Shown in pieces: positions 21,179 to 31,716 of a DNA stretch of 64,000 bases; positions within the stretch are counted from its first letter, which is position 1, and each line of letters begins with the position of its first letter. The notes beneath the pieces were generated by a model that had not been told where the DNA came from, did not search any database, and saw nothing but the letters and a program-made list of their open reading frames with translations. Origin of the DNA: Favolaschia claudopus. Lineage: Eukaryota; Basidiomycota; Agaricomycetes; Agaricales; Mycenaceae. The translations under genes were made by a program, and so were the position numbers. The stretch lies in NCBI GenBank assembly GCA_037176885.1, contig JAWWNJ010000057.1:930001-994000 (forward strand), in the 5' to 3' direction.

Positions 21179-22167
21179 CAAACCCCATTCGCTCAGTATG
21201 CGTCGGAATTGGACGAGAGCGGGAAACTCGGAATTTCATGGCATGCATCCGATTCAGCTTGCTTGCGTGCCTTGGGGAACGATGTGCAGCAAATTCTGCA
21301 GGTGCGGCTTGAGTCTGGATATCGCATCGTCGCCGTCTTGACAAGGATGCTGCTCCCCTATATTGGACATGTCAGAGAACTAGATAGAAAGCACGAGACG
21401 CTGGAGACAAAAAAAGGAGATGAAAGCGGTAGGCAAGAATGGAAACAAGGTACGGACCATCGCGTAGGTATGCGAGGACCATCGCCCGCGAGAGTGAGAT
21501 CCGGTAATAAACAAGCACGACAAGAGCGACAGGCTGAGGTATGTGGGGAAGACGAAGGCCAGTACGGAGATGAATCACGTCGAGATAACGAAAATGAGAG
21601 CAAGAATGTTGGAAGCAAAAAGAACTAACGAACAAAGACCCACCTCGATCGGTGTAAACACGTATAGCTTTCAAGCATGATTCAGACTATCTCGAATCGA
21701 GTTTCGGTTTCATACAAGCCAAATTCAAGCGTAAAAATCAGGAAACACGTTGACCGATGACCGAAAAGGCTCTGGGAAGCGTCAGCATAAGTTTCAGAAA
21801 CGATTCTAAGATAGACGGAATATACGCACGTACAGTGTCGCCAAAACTGCATAGCGGGTAACCGCATTCAGGCCAATCGAAGCGTTCCACACCACTCCTA
21901 CCCTGAGCTGATTGCGATGGTAGACCAGTTCAACAGCAACACCCTGAGAACTCTGAATCTTGACCCAAATTCTCGCTGAAATCTTGTCTTGCACCTTCAA
22001 GGCTGGATCGAATATTCTTGCTTCAGGCGAGACGCCAGCAGTAAGGCACGTAAGGGCTCAAATCCGAGTAGATAGTTATAGTCACCGTTATCGTCGACGG
22101 TGCTGTGGAGGAACTGTGGAAACGCAAGCTTGAAGATGATGAGCCTGAGGAGAGGCCAAGCCGCAAG

Positions 22168-22183
22168 TTAGGGTTAGGGTTTG
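22168..22183. promoter_or_regulatory. Telomere-type box TTAGGGTTAGGGTTTG
   Basis: Two full TTAGGG units, about 135 bp upstream of ATG 22316. The same box in the same relative place precedes the gene starting at 29253, which speaks for a promoter box rather than a random telomere remnant. Confidence 0.5.
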
Positions 22184-22225
22184 ACGGTCTTCGAGTTTTT
22201 GCTCACTTCCTCTTGCACTTTCAGT

Positions 22226-22230
22226 GTCAC
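22226..22230 (+). promoter_or_regulatory. Single GTCAC half-site, paralogue 4 promoter
   Basis: AGTGTCACGTCGCA about 86-90 bp upstream of ATG 22316. Only one arm of the family module is intact here. Confidence 0.4.
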
Positions 22231-22315
22231 GTCGCAACCGTATTCTGCACGAATATACCGTCAACATAAAATCCTCGAGGCTCTACGCGTACTAACAGTA
22301 CTCTTTCGGGCACCG

Positions 22316-23458
22316 ATGCTCGATTTTCTGGAAGCAGATCGCATTTTTGTAGCCCAAAACGAAGCTCGAATTCTCGACCTCGAAGCACAAATTACTGCCC
22401 TCAAGCGGTCGATTGTTTTACTGCGAGCCTCTCAGGAAGCCGCCGAGCAGCGTCTCAGCTCTTATAAGTACCCAGCTCTGACCCTGCCCAACGAGATCTC
22501 CGGGGAAATCTTCATTCATTTCCTGCCGCCGTACCCAGACCCGCCACCATTTGTAGGCAACCTCTCGCCCATGTGTCTCACACATGTATGCCGCCAATGG
22601 CGTGACATTGCGTGTAAAACCCCTGCGCTTTGGAGAGCCATCGATGTGAATTTCGACCACCGACTGCCTTGTTCTAGCTTGGATGAAACCCTCACTCTGA
22701 TTGCAAAGTGGTCAGCTAGATCTGGTCATTCCCCGCTTTCCATCCGTATGGCATATTGTCGACAACATCACTCAGTCTCCATGCTCACACCTCTCGTTCC
22801 TCATCGCGCTCGCTGGGAGCACCTCGCTTTGCGGCTTGCAAACACTCAGCCGTTGAGCCTAATCGAAGGCTCATTGCCTTTGCTCAAAACCTGCAGCTTA
22901 GAATTCGACAACCCTTCCAGCGTCTCCGACACCGAGTTTGTCCCTCTACACGATATCCCTCTGTTGCACACAGCTGTCCTTGACGACTGTCGGAGACCTC
23001 ACGTTAGCCTCCCGTGGTTCCAATTGACATCCCTCACCTTGAATTACATCTATTCTGAGCACTGCATGTCGATCTTGCGCCAAACCACATGTTTGGTGAA
23101 CTGTACGCTGTTTCTCTCGGTTGAGTACATGTTCCCTGACAACGAATTCGCGGACCTTGTGCTACCCCGTCTCGAGAGTTTGGTATTGGAGATGGAAAGC
23201 TATCCTGATGCCAATTTCTTCCACGCTCTCATTTCCCCTGCCTTGGTGTACTTGAAGCTGCCGGAATGCTTCCTCGTTTTGGATAGCGAACCAGACCCCA
23301 TCGCCTCGCTCTCATCCTTCGTTTCGAGGTCCCAGTGCCGGCTTCGTGAGCTGCATGTCACCGAAACACATCTCCATGAGCATGCTTACCGCGATGCATT
23401 CCCTTTGATCTCCAATATCTCGGTTGAAATGGCAGATAGTGATTTTGAATCGGAGTAG
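22316..23458 (+). CDS. F-box-like/LRR protein, paralogue 4
   Basis: 380 aa from ATG 22316 (MLDFLEADRIFVAQNEAR), the family start; the frame above it opens only with TTG. Coiled coil at about 5-48 (ILDLEAQITALKRSIVLL), F-box-like domain (YPALTLPNEISGEIF, VCRQWRDIACKTPALWRAID), LRR-like strands (DIPLLHTAVLDD, LPWFQLTSLTL) and cap (FVSRSQCRLRELHV, YRDAFPLISNI) with an acidic end (SDFESE). Single exon. It sits at the inner end of the left palindrome arm, its mate being the gene at 28180-29253. The two coding regions have diverged far more than their upstream DNA. Likely SCF adaptor. Confidence 0.87.
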   Translation: MLDFLEADRIFVAQNEARILDLEAQITALKRSIVLLRASQEAAEQRLSSYKYPALTLPNEISGEIFIHFLPPYPDPPPFVGNLSPMCLTHVCRQWRDIACKTPALWRAIDVNFDHRLPCSSLDETLTLIAKWSARSGHSPLSIRMAYCRQHHSVSMLTPLVPHRARWEHLALRLANTQPLSLIEGSLPLLKTCSLEFDNPSSVSDTEFVPLHDIPLLHTAVLDDCRRPHVSLPWFQLTSLTLNYIYSEHCMSILRQTTCLVNCTLFLSVEYMFPDNEFADLVLPRLESLVLEMESYPDANFFHALISPALVYLKLPECFLVLDSEPDPIASLSSFVSRSQCRLRELHVTETHLHEHAYRDAFPLISNISVEMADSDFESE

Positions 23459-23730
23459 AAGGAAGGAAGGACGAAATACAGCCGGAGCTCGTACCTTGTA
23501 TTATGCACGTTTCTAACTACTTGAGTACCTGACTGAGCCCCGTCCACCTCCAACCACTGCTCAGAGTACAAAAATCTCAAAATTACCGGTAGGCTACATC
23601 CGCCGTGTTGCTGTCCTCATGTGTAGGATTTCTCGGTCAAGATTAAAGATAGTCATCCTGCACGAGTTCGTAGATCTTGTTCAATGTTTTTTCTTTCTAA
23701 ATTCCGGACTCGTCAAGTCTCGTCGTCACG

Positions 23731-23743
23731 GTCACAGCGTGAC
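23731..23743 (+). promoter_or_regulatory. GTCAC-AGC-GTGAC palindrome, paralogue 5 promoter
   Basis: Perfect 5-bp arms, about 131 bp upstream of ATG 23874. Confidence 0.6.
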
Positions 23744-23873
23744 ATATCTTCTTGACCTGATCCTTCACAATCTTGCGGTCGCACTGTTACTGAGCAGCTG
23801 TGTTGGGTTCACCTCGCAATCTACCCCCGACCACTTTTCTTGTATGCGGCTCGCTTTTCAAGCGTTTCTCACG

Positions 23874-24842
23874 ATGAATACCGAGAAAATCATTCATTCC
23901 GAAGCACTTGTAGCTCCTGCACACTCAATCCTGGATTTACCGAATGAAATTCTGTCAGAAGTCTTTCTGCATTTCATCCCAGCGTACCCCTATCCCCCAC
24001 CGCTCCTTGGACTACTTTCTCCGACGTGTCTGATGCTCGTCTGTCGGCGGTGGCAAGAAACGGCGTTGGCTACGCGACCGCTTTGGCGAGCCATACTGAT
24101 CAAGGATGACCTTGTTCCCTTCCCACCACAAATGCCTGTAGTAGCGCTGTGGACTGCACGCTCCGGTGTTCATGCTCTTTCCATCTGCGTAGAAGAAATA
24201 CAGCAACCGGTTCCTTCAGAAATCTTCTCCATCGTCACTGCTCACCGCGCTCGTTGCGAGCACCTCATCCTATAGTTCCGGTGGACGTCGCACCTCTACG
24301 ACGCGCTGGACCGCGACTTGCCTCTCCTTCGATCGCTTCATCTGGGGTTAGGCACGGATTGCGAAAGTGTTGAGACGATCGATGACGCGCCACTCCTGCG
24401 TATGGTTGTGGTTGAGGACGGGGTCGATCTGTCCAGGGTGCTCATGCCGTGGACGCAGATCACCTCTTTGACGCTATGCGGCGCGTCGGAAACGGAGTGC
24501 ATTGATGTGTTGGGCGAGTGTCTGAATCTCCAGGAATGCAAGCTCACAGTCTCGCCTGGCATCTCACCCTGCCGATACGCCGTGTGGCTTCCGCATTTGA
24601 CGGTCCTAGATCTGACGTCCCAGAGACACATGTTCCTTAACCACTTCGACACCCCCGCTCTCCGTTGTCTCCGCGTCTCGACGGGCTACCCGAGTGGAAT
24701 TGATCTGTTTCAGGATCTGTTGGAGAGATCGCAGTGTCCATTGGAGGAAATTCATATTGTGAACACGCTTCAAATAAAGGAGGCATATCGCCATGAGTTC
24801 CCCGCCATCAGGATAACTTTTCCTGACGCGGTCGTGGATTAA
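23874..24842 (+). pseudogene. F-box-like/LRR protein, paralogue 5, interrupted by one in-frame TAG
   Basis: ATG 23874 (MNTEKIIHSEAL) opens a short N-terminus without the coiled coil, then the F-box-like domain (ILDLPNEILSEVF, VCRRWQETALATRPLWRAI). A TAG at 24273-24275 (codon 134 of 323) follows HRARCEHLIL. The same frame continues without further stops through the LRR part (LPLLRSLHLGLG, MPWTQITSLTL) and cap (LLERSQCPLEEIHI, YRHEFPAI) to 24842. The intact tandem neighbour at 25389 reads HRARWEHLSLVYDW here, so the stop replaces an inner residue and no intron removes it. A single nonsense change, otherwise complete: a young pseudogene, a read-through candidate, or a base-call error. Confidence 0.75.
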
Positions 24843-25229
24843 TCCAAGCTGGGTGGGACTCTCCATGATCCCGCGTCGTGTCCTACTGACCATGGCTTAG
24901 CATCTCTGGCTTTTGCAAAGAGACTTGATCAGCACTTGGTATGCTGCGGCGAAGTCCGATATCTTGGAAACACCACCTTTCGAGCAACCCTTGCTTCAGC
25001 TCGATTTGACTACTGTCCCGCTGTACATACCGTCCCGCAAGCTCTGCCGTTCTTTTACGCACCACGCTTGTCCTTGAATAGTCTGCCCCAGTCGTGTCCC
25101 TAGCGCCATAGAGTCGATACGGGTACATTCATGTTAGAATATCTGTCTTGTTACTTTTAGTCGCACATATTTTGGCTGGGCATGAATTGGATACAGTGGC
25201 TTTTTCTCTTCTGTGGGGCGACATCGCCT

Positions 25230-25244
25230 GTGACAAGGTGTGAC
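25230..25244 (+). promoter_or_regulatory. GTGAC direct repeat, paralogue 6 promoter
   Basis: GTGACAAGGTGTGAC: two GTGAC in the same direction 10 bp apart, about 145 bp upstream of ATG 25389. Confidence 0.5.
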
Positions 25245-25388
25245 ATTCAGGTTCTTTCGCTCAGCCAACTTGAATTCCTGGATTTCTGCTGGGTCGACTT
25301 CCTCCTGTATCGAGATCTCGACCTTGTCGTCTCGCTACTACTCAGAATTAAAGGATTAGCTGTCATTTTTTAACAATCGTTTCCTGCG

Positions 25389-26372
25389 ATGGAAAATGGG
25401 CGAAATCTCGATTCCAGCGAGACACATCCAGATGATCCAATCTCGAATTTACCGAACGAAATCCTCTCGGAAGTCTTTCTACAATTCATTCCGACGTATC
25501 CAGAGTGCCCACCACTTTTGGGACCGCTCTCTCCGACGTGTCTGATGCTAGTCTGTCGGAGGTGGCTGGAATTGTCGCTCGCTTTACCGATGCTTTGGAG
25601 AGCTATTGAAATCGCGGATGAGGCTCTCTTCTGCGAGGAACAAATTCCCGTAGCTATGCTATGGCTCGAGCGATCTAAAGTTTACCCTCTTTCCCTTTCT
25701 CTCGCTAAACTCGATCAATTTCTCTCTGACAAAGCACTGGCCACATTCACACCACACCGCGCTCGCTGGGAACATCTCAGTCTTGTCTATGATTGGGATT
25801 GGCAAGGCTCTGGCTTCCTCGGACGCGAGATGCCTCTCCTTCAATCGCTACGTTTGGGACTACGCAGATGGCCCGACAAAGTGATCAAATTGCCCCTCGC
25901 GCCTCTCCTCCACACACTCGTCTTCCATCGGGTCTCTTTCTCTAAGCTAGCGAAGCTGCCATGGAACCAGATCACATTTTTCATCCTTGACGAAGTCCGC
26001 GAAAGCGACTGCGTCCAATTGCTCGCCCTGACACCCAATCTTGTGCGATGCCGGCGCTCTTCGTGGAACCGCCCGTCAGCGATTTTTCCCGACAAGTTGC
26101 CCAGCGTCGTGCTTGTGCGGTTGACGGATCTGGATGTGGCATGTGAAAGTAATGCATTCCTCGATCTCTTCGCTACCCCTGCGCTCCGCTGCCTGCGTTT
26201 GGCATACGTCCAAAACCGTCGGTCGATTCCGCTGCATTCGCTCCACTCGTTCATCTCCCGATCCGGCTGTATATTAGAGGAGCTGCACGTCGTGGATCCA
26301 GATAGGACTGAACAAGATTTTCGTGTCGAATTCCCCTCGATACCGACGATCGTCTGCAAGAGCGCGGCTTGA
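25389..26372 (+). CDS. F-box-like/LRR protein, paralogue 6 (short N-terminus)
   Basis: 327 aa from ATG 25389 (MENGRNLDSSETHP). As in paralogue 5 the coiled coil is missing and the F-box-like domain begins at about residue 20 (ISNLPNEILSEVF, VCRRWLELSLALPMLWRAIE). LRR-like strands (MPLLQSLRLGLR, LPWNQITFFIL) and the cap (FISRSGCILEELHV, FRVEFPSIPTI) follow. Single exon, tandem with paralogue 5. Both lie in the spacer of the large palindrome. The pair forms a subgroup, so loss of the coiled coil came before the tandem duplication. Likely SCF adaptor. Confidence 0.86.
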   Translation: MENGRNLDSSETHPDDPISNLPNEILSEVFLQFIPTYPECPPLLGPLSPTCLMLVCRRWLELSLALPMLWRAIEIADEALFCEEQIPVAMLWLERSKVYPLSLSLAKLDQFLSDKALATFTPHRARWEHLSLVYDWDWQGSGFLGREMPLLQSLRLGLRRWPDKVIKLPLAPLLHTLVFHRVSFSKLAKLPWNQITFFILDEVRESDCVQLLALTPNLVRCRRSSWNRPSAIFPDKLPSVVLVRLTDLDVACESNAFLDLFATPALRCLRLAYVQNRRSIPLHSLHSFISRSGCILEELHVVDPDRTEQDFRVEFPSIPTIVCKSAA

Positions 26373-28179
26373 TCCCGACACGCAGGCAGAAATTACCTAG
26401 AAAACTCTCAATGTGTTCACGCTGCTTACGATCCACTCCCGTGGAGCCACACGCACGTTGTCCCTGTCGCAGCAGAGGCACCAAACTAGAGGAAAAGTCA
26501 TCCATAATACGAGGATCCGCCGTGAGCATACTCTGCGCAAAGCTTGAGCCTCGGGAGGATCGCCCCCATTCACCAAGTCAGCGTAGCCACCTCATGACGC
26601 GCTGGCTCTACTCCGGTCATCGGATATTCATACGAGCCTCCGCATGATGACGAGGGTAGCGGTCCTCCGCTGGCGCTGTATACGTGTAGCGGCTGGAACC
26701 ATACAGAGCTTTCCTTGTCTTTTCTTCGATCGATCAGTGTTCTGCTGCTCTGTGCAACCCTCTCGCTACCGTTGTGAATGTTCTGCCTGGACCTCTACCT
26801 CCTCACGTCACGTAGAATTGGACAAACACATTGGGTTTCATTACAGAGAGAACGAGAGTATTCGAATACACCAAGTCATAGTCCTATAGCAACATCGTCT
26901 ACCGGAAAAGCGGTCTGGTTTAGAGGCTATAAAACGCGCTACCAACTCGAGAAACTTGCTGCAGGCGCAAGCTCCGTATAGAGATGAAAGGAGATGAATG
27001 ACTCTAACCATTCTCAGCAAGTTGAGTCAGCGCGGTAATAGAAGGGGAGCCAAGTATTCACAAACGCCCTCCCGTCGATGTCCACCAGAGCTCCGAGCCG
27101 TCATTCTCAGGGAAGATGCATAGTCCAGACATTGGACATCCCAACACTCAGACACCGTGCTCGCCTCTGCCAGTATCCTGCGCATGTGCGTAATGCAGAG
27201 ATTCCAAGCCTTTAGACGAAGGCTAAAGTTATCCATGTACGAAATGGCTCGGCTGTAGGCGCGGAGAGCCGTTGTCCTCTCTGCATCTTTCGAGCGGAGG
27301 AGGTACCCTTAAGACTCGAAAAGGACCAAGGCCAAACGTCGACGTCTGAGATCAAGACCCGCTTTCGCTGAGCCCCCAAGATTCCGGCACACCGAAGGAT
27401 CTGTCGACATCCAACGAGTCTCCACCCCTGGCCACCGAATCCAGGACCACGGAGTTCGAGACTCGAGAGTCTTGCTGCTATGGGGCTCACTCCACCCCAC
27501 CGCTCGACACTTGGGATTGTGATATGCGAGTGTACGCGTGGATGCGTCTGCGAACCGTCCGCTCGCTGTGCGCAACCCGTGGAACGCACGCTCTAGATCC
27601 GCCGTGCGCGCGCAGGGAGATCGAGGTGTAGCCGCTGTATGTATACGAACGCTCGACAGTCGTAAAGCGGGTCGAGCTGAAACAAGGGGTAATGTCGGGA
27701 GCGGGAGATGATATCAGTGAGGGCAGGGTCCTTGAGCGTGTACGAGGGTGGGTGGGTGGGGCGCGGGGATGGGCTTGCTCTTGGTCTTGGTCGAGTCAGT
27801 CGTGACTCCTCCAGAAGATCCAGGACAGTCTGTGAATATGGTAAGCATCAAGATCGGGAATCCGAGATTCAGCAGAGAAGCGGTGGGGAGAACGCAGCAT
27901 GCGTAGAAAAAAAGAAAGAAAAATCCATGAGGTAGCACTGGGAACTCACAGGATCAGAGCTTGATGTGTATAGGAATGAGGGGGACTTTCTTTGATCGAT
28001 AGATCTTGACAACCGGCAGATATCTTTTCGGCGTCGATTTTGTTTGGCTTGCGTGCAGATGGTGCTCCGGTATGTAGGCGCTGTCGTAGTATCATGAGAA
28101 TAGATGGCGGCGGCAGGCAGTACAGCCGCGCATGCTGCTTGAAACGTTCCCCCGTGCCCGCCACAGGAACTTCCGAATT
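26373..28179. other. Centre of the palindrome, no supported gene
   Basis: Only short frames; those with hydrophobic starts (for example 27714-27938 minus) open with GTG, not ATG. No repeat ends were recognised. The symmetry centre of the inverted duplication falls near 25.7 kb, just left of this stretch. Confidence 0.45.
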
Positions 28180-29253
28180 CTAGAGGAAAGAAACCTGCGG
28201 GATCGAGGAAAATGCCACCGTGTACGAGCAATAACTGAGCAATGCTGCCAGCTTGGTGATCTGCAAACTCTGCAACGTACACCCCGACTTGGATATGAAC
28301 GCGTTCAGCGTCTCCACTACGTGAGGCCGAAGGAAGGCTTCGGGGATTTCCAAGCGCCGCAGCGCAGGCGCGACGAGACTTTCGAAAAATTCTCGACAGA
28401 CTTCGCTATCACGCTCAAGGACGAGTGATTCGAGACGCGGGAGGACGACGGCCGCACCGCCGAGGGGGGTGGGCTGCGACCACAGGTGGAGCCGACATTG
28501 CACGAGCTGTGAGGCCGCGCGGAGGATGGAGAGGCAAGCGTCTGGGTGTGTCGTCCTCAATGTCAATGAAGTCAATTGCGACCAAGGGAGGACGAGACTC
28601 GGCGGGCCGTGGTCGTTGATGACGACGGTGCGCAGAAGCGGTACCTCGAGCAGAGGAAGGGGCGTGTCGACGGCATCCCAGACGGCGAGAGTGAGGCTGC
28701 GAAGGAGGGGCATGGGGCCGTCAATGTGCAGAGTTTGGATTTGCGAGCCGTTGTCGAAGTCGAGATTTAAGTATTCCCAGCGAGAGCGGTGCGGGAGGAG
28801 GAGGGGCATGACTTGAGGTGAGTGATTCGCGAAGATGGAGAGCGTGGTGCAAGCTGATCTTTCCGTCCATAACGCTACGATGGAGGCGACTATTTCTTCG
28901 GAAGGGAGCATGTAGGACGGGGTTAACTTGAGGGCCCTCCATAGCCGCGGTGTCGCGAGAGCAATCTGTCGCCATTTGCGGCAAATATGCGTTAGAGTTG
29001 TGGGAGAACGCAAACCGACAAGAGGCGGAGGCTGGGGGTATAGCGGTATGTAGTGAAGAAAAATTTGCGTGATGATTTCGGTTGGCAAAGCGAGGACGGG
29101 ATACGTGTACGAGTCAATACGCTCTTGGATAGAGCGCTTTACTGCGTGCAGCTCAGAAATTGACCGTTGTATGGCAGAGATTTTGTCCTTGAGCTCTAGA
29201 ATTTGCGTCTCTCTTTCAACCAAAAGAGCCCGGTCAAGTGCAAGCATTGACAT
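28180..29253 (-). CDS. F-box-like/LRR protein, paralogue 7
   Basis: 357 aa from ATG 29253 (MSMLALDRALLVERETQ); a second ATG two codons on matches the family start. Coiled coil at about 6-50, F-box-like domain (YPVLALPTEIITQIF, ICRKWRQIALATPRLWRAL), LRR-like strands (VPLLRTVVIND, LPWSQLTSLTL, ASQLVQCRL) and cap (FISKSGCTLQSLQI). The end of the cap is changed: the usual YRxAFPSI reads YTVAFSSIPQV. GC-richer and more diverged than its neighbours. Its upstream DNA mirrors that of paralogue 4, including the TTAGGG box. Likely SCF adaptor. Confidence 0.85.
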   Translation of the reverse strand: MSMLALDRALLVERETQILELKDKISAIQRSISELHAVKRSIQERIDSYTYPVLALPTEIITQIFLHYIPLYPQPPPLVGLRSPTTLTHICRKWRQIALATPRLWRALKLTPSYMLPSEEIVASIVALWTERSACTTLSIFANHSPQVMPLLLPHRSRWEYLNLDFDNGSQIQTLHIDGPMPLLRSLTLAVWDAVDTPLPLLEVPLLRTVVINDHGPPSLVLPWSQLTSLTLRTTHPDACLSILRAASQLVQCRLHLWSQPTPLGGAAVVLPRLESLVLERDSEVCREFFESLVAPALRRLEIPEAFLRPHVVETLNAFISKSGCTLQSLQITKLAALLSYCSYTVAFSSIPQVSFL

Positions 29254-29330
29254 CGAGAGTCGGTGGTATGTCAGAGCGGTAAAGAGAGTCCGTTACAGTC
29301 GTTGTAGACGGGAGGACGTGCGTACGCGTA

Positions 29331-29340
29331 TGTCACAGTG
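29331..29340 (-). promoter_or_regulatory. Degenerate GTCAC module, paralogue 7 promoter
   Basis: TGTCACAGTG on the plus strand (CACTGTGACA in gene sense), about 80 bp upstream of ATG 29253. The second arm is not kept. Confidence 0.4.
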
Positions 29341-29383
29341 AAGGTGAAAGCAGGTGAAAGCTGAGAAGAAGACTCAAGAGGCT

Positions 29384-29400
29384 CAAACCCTAACCCTAAC
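29384..29400. promoter_or_regulatory. Telomere-type box CAAACCCTAACCCTAAC
   Basis: Mirror copy of 22168-22183, about 130-147 bp upstream of ATG 29253. Confidence 0.5.
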
Positions 29401-30502
29401 TTACGACTCGACTTGTCCTCCGAGTCTTCAGGCTTCAAGACTTGCTTTGTTTCTACAGTTCCGCTCCGTCGAAGACGGTGGTATCGTCTGAAGCATTGCT
29501 CTTGCACTTCCATCGGCTTCGACCTCTCATGGCTGGCGTCTCGACCAAAGCAAGAAATTATCTTCGATCCAGCTTGTTACACTTTTAAGTTTTGCAAGAC
29601 AAGGCTCGAGCGAGAACCTCGGTTAAGAATTCTGAGGATGCTGCTGTTGAATTGGTTTACCACCGTAATCTATTTAAGGTAGAAGTGGTGGGGAACGCTT
29701 CGATTGACCTGAATTCGTCACCTGCTATGCAGTTTTGGCGGCGCTGTACGTGCACACATTCCGTCTTTCTAAATCATCTTCGAGCGCTATGCTGACCCTT
29801 TTCATAGCCTCTTGGAACGTCAGAGAACGTATTCCCTGTATTTTTTACTGGATTTGGCTGGGATGTAACCGAAACTCTATTCGGGCTAGTCTGAATCGTA
29901 CTTCCAAGTTTTTTTTGCATTCCCCACCGTCCAAGGTGGATCTTTATTCGTTCTTTTTTGCTTCCAATATATGTATCCCTGGATTTCTCGCTCGTCGCAC
30001 TTCGTGAACGAGGACGCGTATCTTTGCTCCTACTTTTCTATTTCGACGGGATTCATCTCCTCATTGCCCTTCTTCATACCTCAGCCTTTTGCTCTCGTAC
30101 TGCCTCCTTATCACCCGAATCTCAATCTCGCGGATGACGGTTTTCGCATATCTACGTGATATCCATGCATTGTTTCCATTCTTCGAGCTTACCTACCGCT
30201 TTTTCGTCTTTCCTCTTGTCTTCTGCGCCTCAAACCCTCTATTTAGTTTGCTGACACGTTCCATGCAGAATAACGATCCCTGGCTTCCTTCGAAACGCCT
30301 CATGACTCAAATGCAGGAGCATCTTTACGTTTGACAATACACGGCAAGACTGTGACGCTGCGATATTCAGACCCAAGCACCACCCCGAGTTTCGCTGCAC
30401 ATCGTTCCTAAAGGCACTCAAGTTAGCCCTGACGCATACCATGGCGCTTCGACTTTCAAGCCTTGATCCGAATTACGACGCACACTCAGCGAACGTGATT
30501 CG

Positions 30503-30600
30503 GTGAGTCTCTCGTGTCTGTCTACCATGAATCTATGAGCTTTTCTTTTCCTTCCTCGTGAACTTCATTCATTCATCCTTATTATATTCTCTTTCCTCAG
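30503..30600 (+). other. Conserved intron-like segment in the intergenic block (right copy)
   Basis: GTGAGT donor at 30503 and TTCCTCAG acceptor ending at 30600 (98 nt). Its partner is 21067-21178 on the other strand. The downstream flank, TACTTCGAT.(C/T)TG..GCTGATC, is well kept between the copies. Confidence 0.45.
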
Positions 30601-31585
30601 CACCCTACTTCGATCCTGTAGCTGATCGTACTTGTAGGTCGGGCGGCGCGGCCTGTCCTCCGAACCCTGTGCCATGCCTTCTCCAGCTCTTGCGATATCC
30701 ATTCTCGCACACTTGAGCATGCCACCAATGCATCGCTTCGCATTGGCACGTCCCCAACGCTCATCCCTTTGGTGCCTACCTCATAGGCCGACATTCCCCA
30801 TGTCTCAAGACCGGAATCCTCACGCCTGACTCCATCCTCGCAATAAATACGGAACGCTCGTACTGCGGGTTCACCTGGTCTGCTTCACCCTTTCCTTCAT
30901 CTGCGTGAGGGTGACGGTTGTCGACACGAGGGTCGGGGATCGAGGGTCCTCGGAGGGCCATAGGTTCCACCGGCGCGTCAGGATCCCTCTACCTGCCCGG
31001 TAGGATTTGGATCCAGGGCATTCGTTGGATGAATGCCCCAATCAGCGGGGATCTATCACAGGACTGGGAACGATCGTGACGCGCCGCTTCGCTCGCTCGT
31101 ATATGTTGCATGCTGGACTGCACTTTGCCAGCGAGTATTACACCTTCTACCTTCGCTCCCGCTTCTAGCCCTCTGCAGACGACCAGGAGATGACAAGACC
31201 AAGCTTTGATTGTTGAATGTATGACGGCGCTTTGAGAGGATTGGAAACATTCGACCGGCGGTGGAATGTGTGGGACAGGGAGCTTCATTTCTGTCGGTCA
31301 GCGATTGATGATGAACCCACCACGAGGAGAGGCGGCTGAGGGGCGATGTTGGGCCCCCAGGTGTTGGCCAAGTGTTGGGGTGTTCTGGTCGGCGGTGGAC
31401 ACTGGACCGCCGGTGGTTACAGAAGGTCCGAAGGATGTGGTTTGTGATTATGCGAAGCGCGGACGGTGTGCTGTTCATACATCCCCAGCGATATAGGTAT
31501 CTCCTTTGTCAGCTTATACGACGGTCGAAGTAGTATGTAGTAGATAATTCCCCAATAATTCGACACAATTTGGTTCTTTGTCACT

Positions 31586-31598
31586 GTCACACTGTGAC
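31586..31598 (+). promoter_or_regulatory. GTCAC-ACT-GTGAC palindrome, paralogue 8 promoter
   Basis: Perfect 5-bp arms, 119 bp upstream of ATG 31717, with a further TCAC just before it. Confidence 0.6.
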
Positions 31599-31716
31599 TT
31601 CCTTCCTTTTGCTCCTGGTGGCACCTGGCTCTTGACCTGCACACCTAAGTACTCTGAGTGTGCTGCGATAGATCTCTGGCTTCTACTTCGTTACTGTTTC
31701 AGACCTTTTCCTTCAA

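Larger units (their letters stand above)
18204..23458. repeat. Left arm of a large inverted duplication
   Basis: Reading this arm in complement matches 28180-33050 in order. The flank 18204-18400 matches 32860-33040 (for example GTAGACGCGGT, CCATGGATAA.CTGCATCCTGTACAAT, TTCGGAAAGCA). Pseudogene 3 matches gene 31717-32820. Intergenic 19.7-22.18 kb matches 29.39-31.4 kb, including the AAGTTAGGGTTAGGG box. The gene at 22316 pairs with that at 29253, with more divergence. Edges are approximate. Confidence 0.8.

Noticed and set aside
21096..21344. Frame joining MSRRRRCDIQTQ to APYFDLEADHACRSGG across the conserved intron
   Set aside because: The right copy (30.4-30.7 kb) has stops in the same frame, so conservation is not at protein level.
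27714..27938. Short secreted-looking protein (LPHGFFFLFFYACCVL)
   Set aside because: Starts at GTG, no ATG, low-complexity Pro/Ser tail, no family.
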